Origin: Butyrivibrio sp. YAB3001
GTDB lineage: Bacteria > Bacillota > Clostridia > Lachnospirales > Lachnospiraceae
DNA: 64,000 nt
NCBI RefSeq assembly: GCF_900112195.1
Contig: NZ_FOKR01000004.1
Location: 216,114-280,113 of the forward strand
Direction: 5' to 3'
Positions 8,863 through 16,675 of this stretch are shown piece after piece. The position numbers were made by a program, and so were the translations under genes. The notes beneath the pieces are model-generated. The model was not told the DNA's origin. It worked only from the letters and a program-made list of their open reading frames with translations, and made no database searches. Position 1 is the first letter of the stretch. Each line of letters opens with the position of its first letter.

Positions 8863-8893
8863 AAGTGGGAAGTGGGAAGCTCACTTCCCACTT
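8863..8893. promoter_or_regulatory. Perfect 12-base palindrome upstream of the HTH-ATPase gene
   Basis: Arms at 8863-8874 and 8882-8893 are perfectly complementary, with a seven-base spacer. No T-run follows on either strand, so it does not look like a terminator. A TATACT-like -10 on the minus strand (8852-8857) places the palindrome over the -35 region of the gene starting at 8827. An operator for the gene's own N-terminal HTH is a reasonable inference. Confidence 0.45.
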
Positions 8894-8986
8894 ATACATA
8901 AAAAACTTCTCAAAATAAAAAACAATAGTGTGACACTTTTATGATAAAACAACTGATAATATTATCTCAGAACATAAGCCAAGGGA

Positions 8987-9032
8987 TTAATTTACAATAG
9001 CCTGTCCACTCGGACAGGCTATTGTAAATTAA
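8987..9032. repeat. Perfect 21-base hairpin downstream of the tRNA gene
   Basis: Arms 8987-9007 and 9012-9032 are complementary over 21 bases with a four-base loop. There is no T-tract at either end. It directly follows the tRNA terminator and could be a second termination or processing structure, or a small mobile palindrome. Confidence 0.6.
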
Positions 9033-9033
9033 C

Positions 9034-9062
9034 AAAAATCCCCCGAAGAAACTCTCCGAGGG
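9034..9062 (-). terminator. Intrinsic terminator of tRNA-Gln
   Basis: On the minus strand a ten-pair stem (including two G-T pairs) with a three-base loop ends in five G and is followed by ATTTTTG. It lies seven bases past the tRNA 3' end. Confidence 0.8.
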
Positions 9063-9068
9063 AAATAA

Positions 9069-9141
9069 CTGGGCTAGTAGGATTCGAACCTACGTAATGA
9101 CGGAGTCAGAGTCCGTTGCCTTACCGCTTGGCGATAGCCCA
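9069..9141 (-). tRNA. tRNA-Gln (anticodon CTG)
   Basis: Minus-strand cloverleaf of 73 bases without an encoded CCA. The acceptor stem TGGGCTA pairs with TAGCCCA, with discriminator G. The anticodon stem ACGGA/TCCGT encloses the loop CTCTGAC, which gives anticodon CTG, and the T-loop reads GGTTCGAATCC. It is flanked by a TTGATT-17-TACTAT promoter and an intrinsic terminator. Confidence 0.95.
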
Positions 9142-9160
9142 AAACAAATATTGCTTGACT

Positions 9161-9189
9161 ATAGTACTACATGTTTCAATAATAATCAA
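9161..9189 (-). promoter_or_regulatory. Promoter of tRNA-Gln
   Basis: On the minus strand TTGATT (9184-9189) and TACTAT (9161-9166) are separated by exactly 17 bases and lie about 20 bases before the tRNA 5' end. Confidence 0.6.
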
Positions 9190-9223
9190 TCATTTTTTGC
9201 AAATTCTTCAAAAAAATTTTATA

Positions 9224-10024
9224 TCAGCTTCCTGTTGACCTATAATGCCTCATTGCCAGATGGAAGAAAACAGACATCACAACAAAGACCACTGCTCCTG
9301 AAAGTGGCGTAACAAACGCTGTCCATGCCGGCCATCCGTAAAGCGGCTTATCCATTATCCAAGCTGCCGGGACATGCATTGTAAGCGCAAACGGAGCTAT
9401 CACAGTAAAAAGTGCCCTAAGTGGCAGCGGATAAATATCAATCGGATACTGGCACGCACTTCGTCCGCCGTAAGTAATGGCATTTACAAGCTCAACTGAT
9501 TTTACACTGAATATGCTAAAGATTGCCTCTATCATAAAAAGTCCCAATATAAGAAGACAACTCATGGATATGGATTCTGCAAGCACCAACACTTTGGCAA
9601 AGCTCCAGGAAATCCCTGAAATTCCGCTTCCTATAATAAGAGAGACAATACCCACAGCGATACAGGTGATACGCCTTGGGTCTGTTCCTGCGCAGAGAAC
9701 CTGCGTCAGCACGCCTCGCGGTCTTACAAGGAATGTATCAAGACGCCCTGTCCTTACCATCATCGGAAAATCTCCCGTTATCCCTCTCCCAAAGAGTTCT
9801 GTCAGATAAAAGGAAACTGACATCACCCCGAAAAAGAAATAGAGATTTCCTCCGCTCCAGCCCTTCAACCTCTCAAATCTGTCAACGATAAGGATAACCA
9901 CCATCATCTCGCTGCCCTCCATCACAAGCTGAGCGAGTGTCTGCATGATGAAGGAACTGGGATATTGCAGATGGCTCTTAAGAAGCATTCCTATAGATTT
10001 AAAATAAAGTCGCAGTGTATTCAT
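9224..10024 (-). CDS. ABC-2 type exporter permease (DUF990-like)
   Basis: A 266-residue, six-helix membrane protein. It has the GGNLYFFFGVMSVSFYLTELFGRG loop followed by VRTGRLDTFLVRPRG, a signature of the ABC-2/DUF990 permeases. It is the last of a three-gene unit: ATPase (10847), first permease (10034), then this one. The pair would form the membrane channel of an exporter whose substrate is not evident. GAGG lies seven bases before the ATG. Confidence 0.88.
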   Translation of the reverse strand: MNTLRLYFKSIGMLLKSHLQYPSSFIMQTLAQLVMEGSEMMVVILIVDRFERLKGWSGGNLYFFFGVMSVSFYLTELFGRGITGDFPMMVRTGRLDTFLVRPRGVLTQVLCAGTDPRRITCIAVGIVSLIIGSGISGISWSFAKVLVLAESISMSCLLILGLFMIEAIFSIFSVKSVELVNAITYGGRSACQYPIDIYPLPLRALFTVIAPFALTMHVPAAWIMDKPLYGWPAWTAFVTPLSGAVVFVVMSVFFHLAMRHYRSTGS

Positions 10025-10033
10025 ATATATTCC

Positions 10034-10822
10034 TCAACCGCCCTGTACTATCATTCGTTTTCTGTTTGCATTCCACATTGAAACACCAAGCCCTATGAGC
10101 ACCACAACCCAGAATGACTGCAGCACATATACCCTAAAAGCATCTCCCGGTGCATACTCTCCCGTATAAAGCCTTATCGGAGCATCAAGAAGCTGCGCAT
10201 AAGGGAAAAAAGTAATAATCTTCTGCCAACTCTCAGGGAAAAGAGTAAGGGGTAAAAGATTCCCGGAAAGCGTCAGCATCAAAAGATTGAGCAGTCCCTG
10301 CATTCCTCTTGGATCAAGAGTTATCATCGTGAAAGCAACAGTAATGTTTTCAAGAGCGCACACACATAAAAGCCCAAGAAAAAGAGCCGGCACTGCAGCC
10401 AGAAGCCCAAGTCCTGATTCAGGAAGACTCACTCCCCATCCCCTTGGAAGGACAAACGCCATAACAAGCATCGGGACAGCACGCATAAGGCTTCCCATCA
10501 GCTTCTGAGCCATAATCCTTGCATAGTAAAACCCATACATATTCACCGGACGACAAAGGTCGTAGGAGATATCCCCTGACCTTATCTTGTCCACAAGCTC
10601 TGAATCAGAAGCAAGCATCATCCTAAAAAAAGCCTGCTGCAGCCATACATAAATAGCTACATTTTCAATTGGTACGGACTGGGGTTTGCCGGCATAAAGT
10701 GCTCTATACAGCGCAACAAGAATAAGTCCGAAAAACATCTGACACAAAATACCGCCGATCATGGCCCCACGATATTGAAGCTCCATACGAAGACGCATTT
10801 TAAACACAGTAAAATAAGACAT
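10034..10822 (-). CDS. ABC-2 type exporter permease (DUF990-like)
   Basis: A 262-residue, six-helix permease paralogous in layout to its neighbour. LVDKIRSGDISYDLCRPVNMY is the cytosolic coupling-loop equivalent of the motif in the second permease. It is nine bases upstream of that gene and 24 bases downstream of the ATPase gene, each with its own GAGG ribosome-binding site. It probably heterodimerises with the 9224 product. Confidence 0.88.
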   Translation of the reverse strand: MSYFTVFKMRLRMELQYRGAMIGGILCQMFFGLILVALYRALYAGKPQSVPIENVAIYVWLQQAFFRMMLASDSELVDKIRSGDISYDLCRPVNMYGFYYARIMAQKLMGSLMRAVPMLVMAFVLPRGWGVSLPESGLGLLAAVPALFLGLLCVCALENITVAFTMITLDPRGMQGLLNLLMLTLSGNLLPLTLFPESWQKIITFFPYAQLLDAPIRLYTGEYAPGDAFRVYVLQSFWVVVLIGLGVSMWNANRKRMIVQGG

Positions 10823-10846
10823 ACTCTACCTCGAATGTTAAATTTC

Positions 10847-11812
10847 TTACAGATCAAGTTCTTTATACATTGCAGCTATCAAGTGATCAGTGTTCTCAGG
10901 CTGCAAAGTAAGCTCCCTGATATTCCCCGCTTCCTGCAATATTCCAAGAAGCTGTGACGTTGGCAGCCTTGACGGGTCATAGCTAAGTTCAAGCCCTTCT
11001 TCCGTCTGCTTGTATTTCACGCCTTCGGGAAGCCTTAACCCATTTGCGTCTCCGTCATATCTAACGCTTACGTTTCGTACAGTATCATATTTTTCAAGAA
11101 GATCTCCAAGCCTTCCGTCAAAGAGCTTCTGACCGTGCCCAAGCACCATTACTCTGGAACAAAGCGCAGCTATATCTTCCATATCGTGGGTAGTCAGCAT
11201 TATAGTAGTGCCATACTCCCTATTTTCCCATTTCAAAAAATCTCTAAGCGATAGCTTACTTACTGCATCAAGTCCAATCGTCGGCTCATCAAGGAATAAA
11301 AGCTCAGGTCTGTGAAGAAGTGACCCGCAAAGCTCTGCTCTCATTCTTTGTCCAAGACTAAGAAGCCTTAAGGGCGTTCTCATAATTGAGTCCAGCTGAA
11401 GCGCATTTGTAAGTTCTTTTAACCTTGACTCATAATCACCCTGAGGGATCCGGTAGATATCTTTAAGAAGAGAGTAGCTGTCAATGATCGGAACATCCCA
11501 CCATAACTGGCTTCGCTGACCAAATACTACTCCAATATTCTTGACATGCTTTTTTCTCTCATTCCAGGGAACAATGCCACCAACATTTACTTCTCCCCCA
11601 TCCGGCGTAAGAATTCCGGAAAGCACCTTGACCGTGGTTGACTTTCCTGCGCCGTTAGGCCCTATGTATCCTACAAGTTCTCCCTTATCCACAGAAAAAG
11701 AAACGCCTTTAAGAGCATGCACTGTTTCTTTTTCTCTCAAAAGCCTTCCTTTTTCACGTTTCTTTTTTACTATAAAATCCTTCTTAAGATTGTTAACTTC
11801 AATATAACTCAC
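10847..11812 (-). CDS. ABC exporter ATP-binding protein (ABC-2, NodI/DrrA type)
   Basis: A 321-residue ATPase starting at GTG (11812) with GGGGAG just upstream. It shows Walker A GPNGAGKST at about 53-61, signature LSLGQRMRAEL, Walker B LLFLDEPTIGLD, and an H-loop in TTHDMED. The C-terminal 80 residues are the extension found in DrrA/NodI-like exporters. An insertion after residue 15 (KKKREKGRLLREKE) matches the viologen-exporter-like subgroup. It energises the two DUF990-like permeases. Confidence 0.92.
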   Translation of the reverse strand: MSYIEVNNLKKDFIVKKKREKGRLLREKETVHALKGVSFSVDKGELVGYIGPNGAGKSTTVKVLSGILTPDGGEVNVGGIVPWNERKKHVKNIGVVFGQRSQLWWDVPIIDSYSLLKDIYRIPQGDYESRLKELTNALQLDSIMRTPLRLLSLGQRMRAELCGSLLHRPELLFLDEPTIGLDAVSKLSLRDFLKWENREYGTTIMLTTHDMEDIAALCSRVMVLGHGQKLFDGRLGDLLEKYDTVRNVSVRYDGDANGLRLPEGVKYKQTEEGLELSYDPSRLPTSQLLGILQEAGNIRELTLQPENTDHLIAAMYKELDL

Positions 11813-11856
11813 GCCTGCTCCCCACGTCTTTTTTTCAAATCATTTCACTTTTTTCT

Positions 11857-12132
11857 CTAATATCTTACTTCAAATCCCCGTTCATCGTCATCCAACGGAA
11901 GCAATGTTTTTTCAATATTTGTAATGTCAATGAATCTCCCGCTTCTGACAATCTGAACAAAGCGCTCTATATCCCCTTCAGCGCCCTGCACTTCGCAAAG
12001 GACCGAGCCATCATACTCATTTCGCACAAACCCTGTCAGTCTGCACATATTTGCGGCGTGGGATGCAGTATATCTAAATCCCACGCCTTGTACTATTCCG
12101 TAAAAATGTAATCTATATCTCTTGTTTTCCAT
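11857..12132 (-). CDS. acyP: Acylphosphatase
   Basis: A 91-residue protein with the complete acylphosphatase fold: HFYGIVQGVGFRYTA, which holds the phosphate-binding loop and catalytic arginine, then LTGFVRNEYDGSVLCEVQGA with the catalytic asparagine. It hydrolyses acyl phosphates in the cytosol. The Shine-Dalgarno is weak. It lies 45 bases upstream of the exporter ATPase start on the same strand and may be co-transcribed. Confidence 0.95.
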   Translation of the reverse strand: MENKRYRLHFYGIVQGVGFRYTASHAANMCRLTGFVRNEYDGSVLCEVQGAEGDIERFVQIVRSGRFIDITNIEKTLLPLDDDERGFEVRY

Positions 12133-12354
12133 ATGTTTTTCTTAAAAATCCAGTTCTTTTTCTAATATCTTAACAGATGGATAAATTTTATCATAGGAAG
12201 CTTAGTAAGAAAATCTGTCTTTTTTCCATTTATTACATCATTAAACAACCAGCTATAATCAGTATTTATCAGCAGCTATTCCTTTTTGTATATATGAATT
12301 TTGCCCCTTCAATGATAGAATAATGAAAGAAATTTTTAATGAGGAGATTAACAG

Positions 12355-12642
12355 ATGAAAAAATTATTAACAATGACTGTAGCGGCAGTTCTTTTCGTTG
12401 GCGCCCTTACAGGATGCGGACAGGAAGCTGCTTCAGAAGAAAACAGTAAAGCAGAAGCTGTAGAGAGCACTTCTGACGCACAGACACAGGAGGAAACTGC
12501 TACAACACAGACAGATTCTGCACAGACAAGCGGAGAAGAAAACTTAGGTGAATTCTATGTAAAAGCTGAGAACGGAGTTTTGGACCTTCACAATGCAGGA
12601 ATAATGATCAACATTCCCGAATCACTTTCAAGCGTTAATTAA
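12355..12642 (+). CDS. Small lipoprotein, 95 residues
   Basis: Signal peptide with lipobox LTGC (Cys21), then a Glu/Thr/Ser-rich linker (residues 23-60) and a short folded-looking tail (GEFYVKAENGVLDL, INIPESL). The tail is too short for a known domain. In related clusters an extracytoplasmic thioredoxin-like lipoprotein accompanies the next two genes; here only this short protein is present, so it may be a reduced or different partner. A GAGG ribosome-binding site precedes the ATG. It is the first gene of a three-gene plus-strand operon. Confidence 0.8.
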   Translation: MKKLLTMTVAAVLFVGALTGCGQEAASEENSKAEAVESTSDAQTQEETATTQTDSAQTSGEENLGEFYVKAENGVLDLHNAGIMINIPESLSSVN

Positions 12643-12654
12643 GAGGTTTATCAG

Positions 12655-12807
12655 ATGACAAAAGAAAAATCCGTGCCCGTCTGGATAACTTATATTTTGC
12701 TTATAGCCGCCATCGTTTCATGCTTGTTTGGCGCTTACAGAGGCGAAATAAAAACTGTATATATAAAAGCAACTAATATATGTATGGAGTGTATTGGAAT
12801 TGGGTAA
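12655..12807 (+). CDS. CD1871A-family CXXC mini-protein, 50 residues
   Basis: A 50-residue ORF below usual size cut-offs. It has a basic N-terminus (MTKEKS), one transmembrane helix (residues 9-27), then GAYRGEIKTVYIKATNIC and the C-terminal motif CMECIGIG. This layout matches the clostridial CD1871A family, which is encoded beside a 4Fe-4S membrane protein. AGAGG lies before the ATG, and its end overlaps the next gene by 14 bases. It is probably a membrane-bound thiol or metal-handling partner of the Fe-S protein. Confidence 0.8.
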   Translation: MTKEKSVPVWITYILLIAAIVSCLFGAYRGEIKTVYIKATNICMECIGIG

Positions 12808-13681
12808 TAACAGATTAAAAAAACACGGCCTTATAAGAAAAGGTGTTCAGGCCGCGTGGGGAATTATTTCAAATGGATATTTAAAGGGCTTTTTGACAGC
12901 ATCTATTTATAAAGGCCCTCTCAAAAACTTTTGCGTCCCGGGTATGAATTGTTATTCATGTCCCGGGGCGTTGGGCGCTTGCCCAATAGGAGCAATGCAG
13001 TCAATTTTTGACGCAAGAAGACGAAAATTTGCCTTCTATGTGGTCGGATATCTGGCTGCGATCGGTCTTTTAGTTGGAAGGTTTATCTGCGGATGGCTCT
13101 GTTTATTTGGTCTTATTGAAGAGCTACTGTACAAAATTCCTGTACCCAAGCTAACCGTTCCCAAAAAGCTCGACAAGATCATGCGCTATTTTAAATATGC
13201 CATTCTATTAGTAATGGTCTTTGCCCTTCCATTCTTTTACAGATCAAAGGTAGGTTCAGGTGATCCTTTCTTTTGTAAATACATTTGCCCTGTGGGAACT
13301 TTGGAAGGAGGCATTCCACTTGTTCTTCTCAGAAGCAGCATGCGCTCTGCAGTCGGCGCACTTTTCAGATGGAAGTTCGCAATCCTGATACTGTGCGTAC
13401 TGGCATCCATGTTTATTTACAGACCATTTTGCAAGTACATCTGTCCTTTGGGCGCATTCTACGCATTATTCCAAAAGGTGAGCCTGTTAAAGCTCTCATG
13501 TGATAAAGATGCCTGCGTCAACTGCGGTGCCTGCGCAAAGACCTGCAAGATGAATGTTGATCCCGTTCAAAAGCCCAATAGCGCCGAGTGCATAAGATGT
13601 GGTGAATGCACTAAAGTCTGCCCTAAAAATGCACTTTCTTTTCAGAGAAAGACTTTAAATCATAATTTAAGCAGTAAGTGA
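12794..13681 (+). CDS. Membrane 4Fe-4S binding protein (NapH/NosR-like)
   Basis: About 295 residues with four to five transmembrane helices. An N-terminal cysteine cluster (CVPGMNCYSCPG, then CPIG) and two CGWLC / CKYICP motifs resemble NapH/NosR-type electron-transfer proteins. Two consecutive 4Fe-4S ferredoxin motifs (CVNCGACAKTC and CIRCGECTKVCP) close the C-terminus. The start is TTG at 12794, or the TTG six bases later, both behind GGAG. It likely passes electrons across the membrane to an extracytoplasmic partner, together with the CXXC mini-protein. Confidence 0.88.
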   Translation: MELGNNRLKKHGLIRKGVQAAWGIISNGYLKGFLTASIYKGPLKNFCVPGMNCYSCPGALGACPIGAMQSIFDARRRKFAFYVVGYLAAIGLLVGRFICGWLCLFGLIEELLYKIPVPKLTVPKKLDKIMRYFKYAILLVMVFALPFFYRSKVGSGDPFFCKYICPVGTLEGGIPLVLLRSSMRSAVGALFRWKFAILILCVLASMFIYRPFCKYICPLGAFYALFQKVSLLKLSCDKDACVNCGACAKTCKMNVDPVQKPNSAECIRCGECTKVCPKNALSFQRKTLNHNLSSK

Positions 13682-13693
13682 TTCTTTTCAAGA

Positions 13694-14185
13694 TCATAGA
13701 AGCTTCCTCCCCGATTCAATAAGTTCCTTTTCAAAGGCCTCCGGGTTCTTAAGATAATAATCCTGATGATATTCTTCAGCTTCGTAGAAATTCTTAAATG
13801 GTAAAAGAGCTACCTGCGTCTCTTTTCCTGCATTTTTCTCAATTTCTGCCAGCTTTCCTTCAGCGATTTCTTTTTCTTCGACATTGTTATAAAAAATCGC
13901 AAGAGTATATGAAAAGCCCTTGTCAATAAACTGTCCTTCTGCGTCAAAAGGATCCACGTTGGCAAAATAAATATCAAGTAGTTTATCATAAGAAACCTTC
14001 TCAGGATCATAGACAAGCTTTATAGTCTCCCTATGCCCTGTTTCCTGATGTTTAACCTGCTCATACGTCGGATTTTCTTCATCTCCTCCCGCATAACCAC
14101 AGATAACCTTATCTACTCCGTACATCTTGTATATCGGCGTCACACACCAAAAACATCCACCTGCAAAATATGCTTCTTTCATCAT
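13694..14185 (-). CDS. msrA: Peptide-methionine (S)-S-oxide reductase
   Basis: 163 residues from the ATG at 14185, chosen because GGAG lies six bases upstream; the longer frame would run into a terminator. The catalytic motif is GCFWC (first Cys catalytic), followed by GYAGG and ETGHRETIKLVYDP, all diagnostic of MsrA. It repairs methionine sulfoxide using thioredoxin-type reductants. The second cysteine of GCFWC replaces the more common glycine. It converges on the Fe-S operon with a 12-base gap. Confidence 0.96.
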   Translation of the reverse strand: MMKEAYFAGGCFWCVTPIYKMYGVDKVICGYAGGDEENPTYEQVKHQETGHRETIKLVYDPEKVSYDKLLDIYFANVDPFDAEGQFIDKGFSYTLAIFYNNVEEKEIAEGKLAEIEKNAGKETQVALLPFKNFYEAEEYHQDYYLKNPEAFEKELIESGRKLL

Positions 14186-14228
14186 TATTCTCTCCTGTCT
14201 CACCAAAAAACTTATATCTACTATATCA

Positions 14229-14271
14229 GAAAAAGCCATTTAACAGTTACTTTTGATACTGTTAAATGGCT
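14229..14271 (-). terminator. Intrinsic terminator
   Basis: A perfect 14-base stem (14234-14247 with 14258-14271), ten-base loop, followed on the minus strand by five T. It would end transcripts from the phosphatase gene at 14399 and separates that gene from msrA. Confidence 0.8.
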
Positions 14272-14398
14272 CCATCTCAATACTTTTTATATGGTATATG
14301 TTGCCACATAGTCCATTCCACCTGGAACAGCAATAGCCAGAGACTTGATAATCAAAAGACAATTTTTAACTCTATAACATTTTCACTGATGCTTTTCT

Positions 14399-15169
14399 TT
14401 ACAGATTAAAGCAATCCGGTATCTCTTTCACGCCTCGGCTCATACAGAGAGCTGATGAAGCTCCGGTATATGAAAGAGGATTTCCTTCAATGTCAGTTAC
14501 GCTGCAACCTGCTTCCTTAGCTATAAGAGCTGCTGCCGCATAGTCCCATATCTGGATTTTCAGTTCAAAATACAATCCACACTTTCCAAGGGCAACGCAG
14601 CACATATCCCAGGCAGCTGTTCCTGATCTTCGAAGGTCAACACACTTAGGCAAAAGCTTTTTGGCTATGTCAAAAGACCTGTCTCTGTATTCCTCGTAAT
14701 ATGGAGCAGTTCCAAAGCATGCCAGCTGTTCAGAAAGCGGCGCTTCTGATGACATTATCTTTTCACCGTTCATATATGCCCCCTGACCTGCTGCCGCAGA
14801 GAACATCATATCATCATAAGGATTATAAACAACTGCCATATACGGCTGTCCGTCCTTAAGAAGACCTACAGATACAACTGAGGGCCTATACTCATATATA
14901 AAATTTGATGTCCCATCAATAGGGTCTATTACAAAGCAGTAACCACTGGCCATTTTAGCAGAAAAAACATCCTGCCCATCTTCTTCTCCAAGAAATTCAG
15001 CCTCAGGCAAAACAACTTTAAGTTTTTCCACAAGGAATCTCTGAACCTTCTCATCTGTCTCAGTTACAAAATTTGCGTGACCGGATTTCTCCATGATCTT
15101 CGGTCTCTTTGCAGTTAAAAGTATATTTCCTGCTTCTTTTACTACTTCTATGATTTCATCTATTTTCAT
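14399..15169 (-). CDS. Inositol monophosphatase family phosphatase
   Basis: 256 residues from ATG 15169, one base past the stop of the upstream ArsC-like gene. Metal-binding motifs are GEEDGQD (about residue 60), DPIDGTSNFI (about 82-91) and WDYAAAALIAKEAG near the C-terminus. Family activities are inositol-1-phosphatase and 3'(2'),5'-bisphosphate nucleotidase (CysQ); the sequence alone does not decide between them. A terminator lies about 130 bases downstream. Confidence 0.9.
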   Translation of the reverse strand: MKIDEIIEVVKEAGNILLTAKRPKIMEKSGHANFVTETDEKVQRFLVEKLKVVLPEAEFLGEEDGQDVFSAKMASGYCFVIDPIDGTSNFIYEYRPSVVSVGLLKDGQPYMAVVYNPYDDMMFSAAAGQGAYMNGEKIMSSEAPLSEQLACFGTAPYYEEYRDRSFDIAKKLLPKCVDLRRSGTAAWDMCCVALGKCGLYFELKIQIWDYAAAALIAKEAGCSVTDIEGNPLSYTGASSALCMSRGVKEIPDCFNL

Positions 15170-15170
15170 T

Positions 15171-15512
15171 TTATTCCCACTTCTTCCAAACATCAGGCTG
15201 ATAGCCCAAAGTTGCCTGTCTGCCGTTTCTGACTACAGGAGTTTTGATTATCTGCTGATTCTCCAAAAGCTTATCAAGCTTATCTTCATCAGCTATATAC
15301 TGAATCAGTGCCACAGTGTCTTTATCTTTTGCATTCGTATCGACCATGTTCATGACGCCACCAACAGCATTTGCAACAGATGTAAATTCTCCCTTGCTCA
15401 TGCTCTTCTCTTTCAGATCAATGAACTGAAATTTGATGTTGCGCTCCTTAAAGAAACGTTCCGCTTTCTTAGTATCATTGCACTTCTTTGTTCCAAAAAT
15501 CTGGATATTCAT
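15171..15512 (-). CDS. ArsC/Spx-family thioredoxin-fold protein
   Basis: The start at 15512 (MNIQIFGTKKC) is supported by AGAGG seven bases upstream; this gives 113 residues. The motif KCNDTKKAERFF carries the single redox cysteine of ArsC-like proteins, and IKTPVVRNGRQATLGY fits the conserved cis-proline region. It could be an arsenate reductase homologue or a Spx-like protein of unknown target; no arsenic genes adjoin. It is part of the run 16006-14399 on the minus strand. Confidence 0.85.
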   Translation of the reverse strand: MNIQIFGTKKCNDTKKAERFFKERNIKFQFIDLKEKSMSKGEFTSVANAVGGVMNMVDTNAKDKDTVALIQYIADEDKLDKLLENQQIIKTPVVRNGRQATLGYQPDVWKKWE

Positions 15513-15526
15513 TCTTTTTCCTCTCG

Positions 15527-16006
15527 TCAGATATGTTCCATAAAAATCATTGGATGCGCTGTACAAAATGGCGTCTGAGTCATGTACATCCCCAGAGTAT
15601 CATCATTATCATCCATAAGAACCACTGATTCCGGTGAAATATCCGGAAACATCTCTTTTACCTTCTCCTTGACAATTCCCGGCTTCTCTTTTGCTTCCAG
15701 GGTATAAAAACAATGTGACGCAGGAATACCATACAGTCTTTCAATCATCTCAGACTTCCAGGCCTCATGTCCGTGAGGTTCTCTTGAAATACAAAAGAGC
15801 CTGCTGACATCGTGACTTACGATATAGTCATATAGAGGCTTTAGTCTCTTGCAGTCCGCATAGATATTCACATTTCTAAACTCCGGTGTTCCGTCAAGCT
15901 CATGATGAGCATGATGCTCTCCATAATTGTAACTTGTCAGTGTTCCGTCTATATCAAAAAACACAACAGTATCCGGTTGGTGTAGTATTTCCCATATATT
16001 TGCCAT
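15527..16006 (-). CDS. HAD superfamily hydrolase, 159 residues
   Basis: A small HAD-fold protein. Motif I is VVFFDIDGTLTSYNYG (nucleophile Asp at about 18), motif II is in LFCISRE, and motif IV is in VVLMDDNDD. The cap domain is minimal. Substrate is unknown; the layout resembles small phosphatases acting on phosphorylated metabolites or proteins. AAGGA precedes the ATG. Confidence 0.78.
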   Translation of the reverse strand: MANIWEILHQPDTVVFFDIDGTLTSYNYGEHHAHHELDGTPEFRNVNIYADCKRLKPLYDYIVSHDVSRLFCISREPHGHEAWKSEMIERLYGIPASHCFYTLEAKEKPGIVKEKVKEMFPDISPESVVLMDDNDDTLGMYMTQTPFCTAHPMIFMEHI

Positions 16007-16101
16007 TACTTATTTTCCTTATGTTTTTTCAGGTACATTAGCCATTATTTTTTATAATACAAACTTGTCTTCAGTACAGGCTTTTGCACATAACATCATT
16101 T

Positions 16102-16569
16102 TTATAACAATGTCTCAGCGCGATGCTCGATATTCTTCTTGAAGTTTATTACATCATGGTCGTATTCCTCGTCCATGTACGATGAATGGATCAGGAAATC
16201 CGCTGTTGCCTTATTATTCGCAAACGGTATGTCGTAAACCTGCGCTATTCTCATAAGTGCCTTTACATCCGGGTCATGGGGCGCAGCTGTGAGTGGATCA
16301 GAAAAGAATATAACAAAATCAACCTTACCCTCAACAATCTTTGCCCCTATCTGCTGGTCTCCACCTAAAGGGCCGGAGTTATAGCCTCTTACCTGAAGGC
16401 CTGTCGCATCAGTTATCATCCTTGCTGTGGTTCCAGTTCCACATAGATTATGGTTCTTCAGTGTTTCCGAATTATCCTTGCACCATTTGATAAGTTCTGC
16501 CTTCTTGCCGTCATGTGCAATAAGGGCTATATTTTTCTGCTTTTTAATTGTTAATGTTATAGTTTCCAT
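16102..16569 (-). CDS. mgsA: Methylglyoxal synthase
   Basis: 155 residues with the full family pattern: IALIAHDGKKAEL, GTGTTARMI (phosphate binding), SGPLGGDQQIGA (with the catalytic Asp), FFSDPLTAAPHDPDVKAL and IPFANNKATADFLI. It converts dihydroxyacetone phosphate to methylglyoxal, a glycolytic overflow route when phosphate is limiting. GGAGG lies just before the ATG. Confidence 0.97.
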   Translation of the reverse strand: METITLTIKKQKNIALIAHDGKKAELIKWCKDNSETLKNHNLCGTGTTARMITDATGLQVRGYNSGPLGGDQQIGAKIVEGKVDFVIFFSDPLTAAPHDPDVKALMRIAQVYDIPFANNKATADFLIHSSYMDEEYDHDVINFKKNIEHRAETLL

Positions 16570-16675
16570 GCGTCCTCCATTCTATACAAAAGACGGTGCC
16601 GACCTAATATCAGCACCATCCTGAATTATATCAATTATAACCTATAACAAGCTCGGAAAGAACATTTAATATTTC

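Noticed and set aside
9097..9312. Plus-strand 71-residue open frame
   Set aside because: It runs through the tRNA-Gln gene and its promoter and has no ribosome-binding site.
12177..12323. 48-codon plus-strand frame upstream of the small lipoprotein gene
   Set aside because: No Shine-Dalgarno, very A/T-rich, and it occupies the likely promoter region of the Fe-S operon.
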